Shown here piece by piece: positions 61,507-64,000 of a DNA stretch of 64,000 nucleotides (position 1 is its first letter; the number at the start of each line of letters is the position of its first letter). The DNA lies in contig NZ_QMHO01000005.1 in NCBI RefSeq assembly GCF_003313505.1, positions 124,001 through 188,000 on the forward strand, given 5' to 3'. Made by a program: the position numbers and the translations under genes. Below the pieces are notes generated by a model, which saw only the letters and a list, made by a program, of their open reading frames with translations, had not been told where the DNA came from and did not search any database. Source of the stretch: Pedobacter nanyangensis (GTDB lineage Bacteria > Bacteroidota > Bacteroidia > Sphingobacteriales > Sphingobacteriaceae).

Positions 61507-62370
61507 GTGAAATTAAAAAACATCCCTCCAATTCCAGCTGTAATACTTTCCATCATTAGCGTACAAGGCGGTGCGGCCATAGCCAAAGGCATTTTCCCCA
61601 TAATGGGCTCAGCAGGAACAGTAAGTTTACGAATTGTACTTTCTGCCATGCTGTTATTAGCAGTTTACAGGCCATCATTTAAAACCATTACCTCTATCCA
61701 ATGGAAATGGGCACTTATTTATGGCTTGGCCTTAGGCATCATGAACACTTCATTTTACCTGTCTCTTTCTAGGATCCCCTTGGGATTGGCTGTTACTTTG
61801 GAATTTTTAGGGCCCCTGGTGCTAGCTATTTCCACCTCCCGTAAAACCATTGATTTTTTGTGGGCAATCATGGCTGCCGCAGGTATTGCCCTAATTGCGC
61901 CTTGGCATGGCAACAGCGATATTGATTTGCTAGGCGCTGGTCTTGCCTTATTGGCTGGTGCCTTTTGGGCCGCCTACATTATTCTTGGGGCCAAGGTAAC
62001 CAAGTTAATGGATAGCGGACAAGCGGTAAGTATTGGTTTACTAGCGGCTTCATGTGTGGCTTTGCCGGCAGCACTTATTGAGGGAAACTTAGGTAATATC
62101 AGTCCAAAAGTATTTCTACTGGGCATGGCCATTGCCTTATTATCAAGCGCAATTCCGTACACCTTAGAAATGAATGCGCTAAAACATATACCAGCCAAAA
62201 CATTTAGTATATTGATGAGCCTGGAGCCCGCTGCCGCTGCGCTTTGCGGATTGCTTTTTTTACACGAGCACTTGAGCATTTTAGAATGGACTACCATTGC
62301 ACTCGTTGTTACGGCCAGTACAGGCTCTACTCTAACAAAGAGTAAGCCTACCAGCAACATAGACATATAA
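61507..62370 (+). CDS. EamA-family (DMT superfamily) transporter, RhtA-like
   Basis: 287 residues from GTG 61507 (KLKNIPPIPAVILSIISVQG); an in-frame TTG at 61435 adds 24 non-hydrophobic residues and seems less likely. Ten membrane helices in two EamA repeats (about 8-130 and 140-280). Conserved pieces are GGAAIAKGIFPIMGSAGTVS, ALGIMNTSFYLSLSRIPLGL and AVTLEFLGPL in repeat 1, and SAIPYTLEMNALKHIPAKTF, SILMSLEPAAAALCGLLFLH in repeat 2. The sequence resembles threonine/homoserine exporters (RhtA). Substrate unproven. No regulator is adjacent. Confidence 0.9.
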   Translation: MKLKNIPPIPAVILSIISVQGGAAIAKGIFPIMGSAGTVSLRIVLSAMLLLAVYRPSFKTITSIQWKWALIYGLALGIMNTSFYLSLSRIPLGLAVTLEFLGPLVLAISTSRKTIDFLWAIMAAAGIALIAPWHGNSDIDLLGAGLALLAGAFWAAYIILGAKVTKLMDSGQAVSIGLLAASCVALPAALIEGNLGNISPKVFLLGMAIALLSSAIPYTLEMNALKHIPAKTFSILMSLEPAAAALCGLLFLHEHLSILEWTTIALVVTASTGSTLTKSKPTSNIDI

Positions 62371-62394
62371 CTACTAAATAATCAAGCAATTAAA

Positions 62395-62427
62395 TTTGCA
62401 ATAATTGATCGCTTTTTTTTATCTTTA
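62395..62427 (+). promoter_or_regulatory. Promoter for the small lipoprotein gene
   Basis: TTTG (62395-62398), 21 bases of spacer, then TATCTTTA (62420-62427), one base off TAnnTTTG. It predicts a leader of about 33 bases before the ATA at 62464. Confidence 0.55.
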
Positions 62428-62463
62428 ACAAAAAAATAACCAATTATTACAAATTAAACTAGA

Positions 62464-63015
62464 ATAAAAAAGAAATTATTAGCGCTGTTTATTTTGGGAT
62501 CTGCTATTATAGGGACTTCATGTAAAAAGTTAGAAAAAGCTACCGATCAAAACATTACACTGACAAGTGCCGATGTTACCTTTACAATTACTCCTAAGGC
62601 TACCTCAGTACAGGCAGTGGAATTAAGTTCGCAAACCACCACTGCAGATTTAGATGCGTTAATCAAAAAACAATCGCCATCTTTTGGCTTAAAAAATGTA
62701 AAGTCCCTTAAAATAAAAACATTGACAGCAGAAATTACTGCCGGATCTGAAGCCAATAATAGCTTTGGCAACCTGAGTGAAATTTCTGCAATAATAGAAG
62801 CCACTGGAAAAACTCCTTTTACGGCTACTTATACTGGTACGGGCACTGGCAAAATCGACAAAATCAATTTCACCGTTAACAATACGGTAGATCTAAAAGA
62901 CTTAATCTCTAGTGGCAATTTAAAATACACTTTAAAGTCTAAAGTTAATACCGCTTTAACTAAAGACTTACCTGTAAAAGTTGTAGCAACTTACGATGTT
63001 GTAGTTGGATTTTAA
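62464..63015 (+). CDS. Small lipoprotein with apparent AUA start codon
   Basis: 183 residues if read from ATA at 62464. The peptide then starts KKKLLALFILGSAIIGTSC, a near-perfect lipoprotein signal with lipobox IGTSC. An in-frame TAA (62455-62457) closes the frame 6 bases upstream, so no ATG, GTG or TTG can supply this signal. The next candidate, TTG at 62494, would leave only MGSAIIGTSC. The mature part is Thr/Ser/Lys-rich (ITLTSADVTFTITPKATSVQ, ATGKTPFTATYTGTGTGKID) and beta-rich, with no recognised family. A promoter precedes it and a strong terminator follows. It is either a true AUA start or a recent ATG-to-ATA mutation. Confidence 0.7.
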   Translation: MKKKLLALFILGSAIIGTSCKKLEKATDQNITLTSADVTFTITPKATSVQAVELSSQTTTADLDALIKKQSPSFGLKNVKSLKIKTLTAEITAGSEANNSFGNLSEISAIIEATGKTPFTATYTGTGTGKIDKINFTVNNTVDLKDLISSGNLKYTLKSKVNTALTKDLPVKVVATYDVVVGF

Positions 63016-63088
63016 TAAACTAAACTATATTGGATAGGTCGGCAAAGATGCTGGCCTATTTTTTTGCCCTGTCGCAAACGCACATCAA

Positions 63089-63120
63089 AAAGGGGAGATA
63101 CTTTTCAGTATCTCCCCTTT
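63089..63120. terminator. Bidirectional terminator
   Basis: AAAGGGGAGATAC (63089-63101) and GTATCTCCCCTTT (63108-63120) form a perfect 13-bp stem around TTTTCA. It closes the lipoprotein gene and, on the other strand, the ferredoxin gene. Confidence 0.88.
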
Positions 63121-63163
63121 CATTTATCAATGACCTTTTCAAGCCTTCAGTTTCTTACATTAA

Positions 63164-63514
63164 CTAACCTTCTTGGTGCAACCAGGCTTTCTTAGCTAAA
63201 AGCTCTTCTTCTGTTTCACGAACATCTTCATCGTCTACACAGCAATCTACTGGGCAAACCGCCGCACATTGAGGCTCATCATGAAAACCCTTACATTCTG
63301 TACACTTATCTGATACAATATAATATACTTCGTCAGAAACCGCATCTTGAGCAGCTCCGGCGTCTACTTCTTTGCCTCCGAAATCAATAATACCATCTAA
63401 AGCGGTACCATCAGAAAATCTCCAAGCAGTACCAGCATCGTAAATTGCATTATTAGGGCATTCTGGCTCACATGCCCCACAGTTTATACATTCGTCTGTT
63501 ATTTTAATTGCCAT
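63164..63514 (-). CDS. 4Fe-4S dicluster ferredoxin
   Basis: 116 residues. Cluster motif 1 is CINCGACEPECPNNAIYD at about 9-26. Motif 2 is spread as CTECKGFHDEPQCAAVCPVDCC at about 75-96, with an insertion between its Cys residues as in the Bacteroidota and Chlorobi-type ferredoxins. The inserted stretch between motifs (about 30-70) is acidic. The protein would carry electrons in the cytosol. It is divergent from the acyl-CoA reductase gene with an 79-base spacer holding a TATATTTG box for this gene. The pairing is common in the phylum. Confidence 0.95.
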   Translation of the reverse strand: MAIKITDECINCGACEPECPNNAIYDAGTAWRFSDGTALDGIIDFGGKEVDAGAAQDAVSDEVYYIVSDKCTECKGFHDEPQCAAVCPVDCCVDDEDVRETEEELLAKKAWLHQEG

Positions 63515-63555
63515 CTTTCGTCTATTTCTAAAATGCTAAGCTTAACTTTGCAGCG

Positions 63556-63563
63556 CAAATATA
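63556..63563 (-). promoter_or_regulatory. -7 promoter box (TATATTTG) for the ferredoxin gene
   Basis: A perfect TAnnTTTG match on the minus strand, giving a predicted leader of about 38 bases before the ATG at 63514. The -33 element is weak. Confidence 0.5.
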
Positions 63564-63593
63564 ATACATAATCCATTTATAATAGTTCTAAAT

Positions 63594-64000
63594 ATGTCAT
63601 CACTTCGCAAAGAACAGTTAATTTCAGCTTTTAAACAGCTTGGTTTATACCTCCAACATCCCAACGAAGCCCTAATTGCTGTTATTGATTCTGCTAGCAA
63701 TTCAAATGCTTGGTTTACAAGTACCGAGGTAAATAAAGCGGTTAAAGCATTAGCAGAAATGCTTGATGGACAAGATTTAGCAGAATGGTTTGAAACAGTA
63801 GAAATTACCAGCAATCCCAAAACCGTTGGTCTTATCCTTGCGGGAAACATCCCCTTAGTGGGTTTTCATGATGTGATGTGCGTTTTGGCAACAGGAAACA
63901 TTGCACAAATTAAATTGTCATCTTCCGACAATAAACTCCTGCCTTTTTTGCTCAATCAGCTTGTCAAGATTTTACCTGAACTGCAAAACCACCTGGTGTA
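63594..64000 (+). CDS. Acyl-CoA reductase (LuxC-like), N-terminal part; runs off the right edge
   Basis: 135 codons are visible from the ATG at 63594. MSSLRKEQLISAFKQLGLYL, then ALIAVIDSASNSNAWFTSTE and KTVGLILAGNIPLVGFHDVM, where AGNIPLVGFHD is the nucleotide-binding signature of the LuxC/acyl-CoA reductase family. The catalytic Cys and C-terminus lie outside the window. Such proteins reduce activated acyl groups to aldehydes with NADPH; in Bacteroidota the gene is typically beside a 4Fe-4S ferredoxin, as here. Confidence 0.88.
   Translation, partial: MSSLRKEQLISAFKQLGLYLQHPNEALIAVIDSASNSNAWFTSTEVNKAVKALAEMLDGQDLAEWFETVEITSNPKTVGLILAGNIPLVGFHDVMCVLATGNIAQIKLSSSDNKLLPFLLNQLVKILPELQNHLV

Overview
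The window is one stretch of a Bacteroidota chromosome, most likely family Sphingobacteriaceae (Pedobacter or a close relative). I infer this from the gene families, not from a database search: type IX secretion cargo with gliding-motility C-terminal domains, a PorP/SprF partner, the DUF5103 plug protein, an ECF sigma factor paired with a membrane-anchored beta-barrel protein, a long NusB, the gene order NusB-DUF1573-YajC-YbbR-CoaE, DUF3276, DUF5362 and DUF5522. Promoters also fit. TAnnTTTG -7 boxes recur upstream of genes, sometimes with TTTG 19-21 bases further upstream, and Shine-Dalgarno sequences are generally absent.

Layout. 1-8.6 kb: end of an unidentified gene, ECF sigma factor, trans-envelope barrel protein and a decayed lipoprotein gene, then an S9 peptidase, a ThuA protein, a DinB protein and an MscS channel. 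8.6-13.3 kb: tRNA-Arg, a 1170-residue type IX cargo protein and a convergent PorP/SprF. 13.6-17.1 kb: MgtE, a block of intergenic palindromes, and an ArsR-SRPBCC-DoxX-DUF4256 operon behind candidate ArsR operators. 17.2-31.9 kb: mostly housekeeping genes (YchF, PUR-like protein, ABC exporter, amino-acid dehydrogenase, NusB to CoaE, MBL exonuclease, TspO, patatin). 32-39 kb: TamL-like Omp85 protein back to back with an rRNA/tRNA methyltransferase, tRNA-Cys with a small basic protein, PyrD, and an oxidoreductase/Rrf2 pair with matching operators. 39.1-51.9 kb: AsmA protein, an outer-membrane barrel divergent from a histidine kinase/response regulator pair, ABC-F, Gfo/Idh/MocA, type IX plug protein and YfiT. 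51.9-57.1 kb: a three-gene minus-strand operon (lipoprotein, type IX type-A-like secreted protein, phosphodiester glycosidase), a thioesterase and a cation/proton antiporter. 57.1-64 kb: a second 1153-residue type IX cargo protein, EVE protein, EamA transporter, a lipoprotein with an apparent AUA start, ferredoxin and the start of an acyl-CoA reductase.

Much of the window concerns the cell envelope. Two type IX type-B cargo paralogues, one PorP/SprF, the plug protein, a type-A-like cargo protein, TamL, AsmA, a type Vd-like patatin and several barrel proteins lie among housekeeping genes. I saw no phage, transposase, CRISPR array or recognisable defence island. The observations most worth following are: the amino-acid dehydrogenase whose GGGK catalytic lysine reads as Thr; the lipoprotein gene apparently killed by ATGA to ATAA plus two frameshifts; a second lipoprotein that seems to start at AUA; the paired Rrf2 operators; the 11-bp-phased repeats before the two-component genes; and the paired architecture of the two giant secreted proteins.
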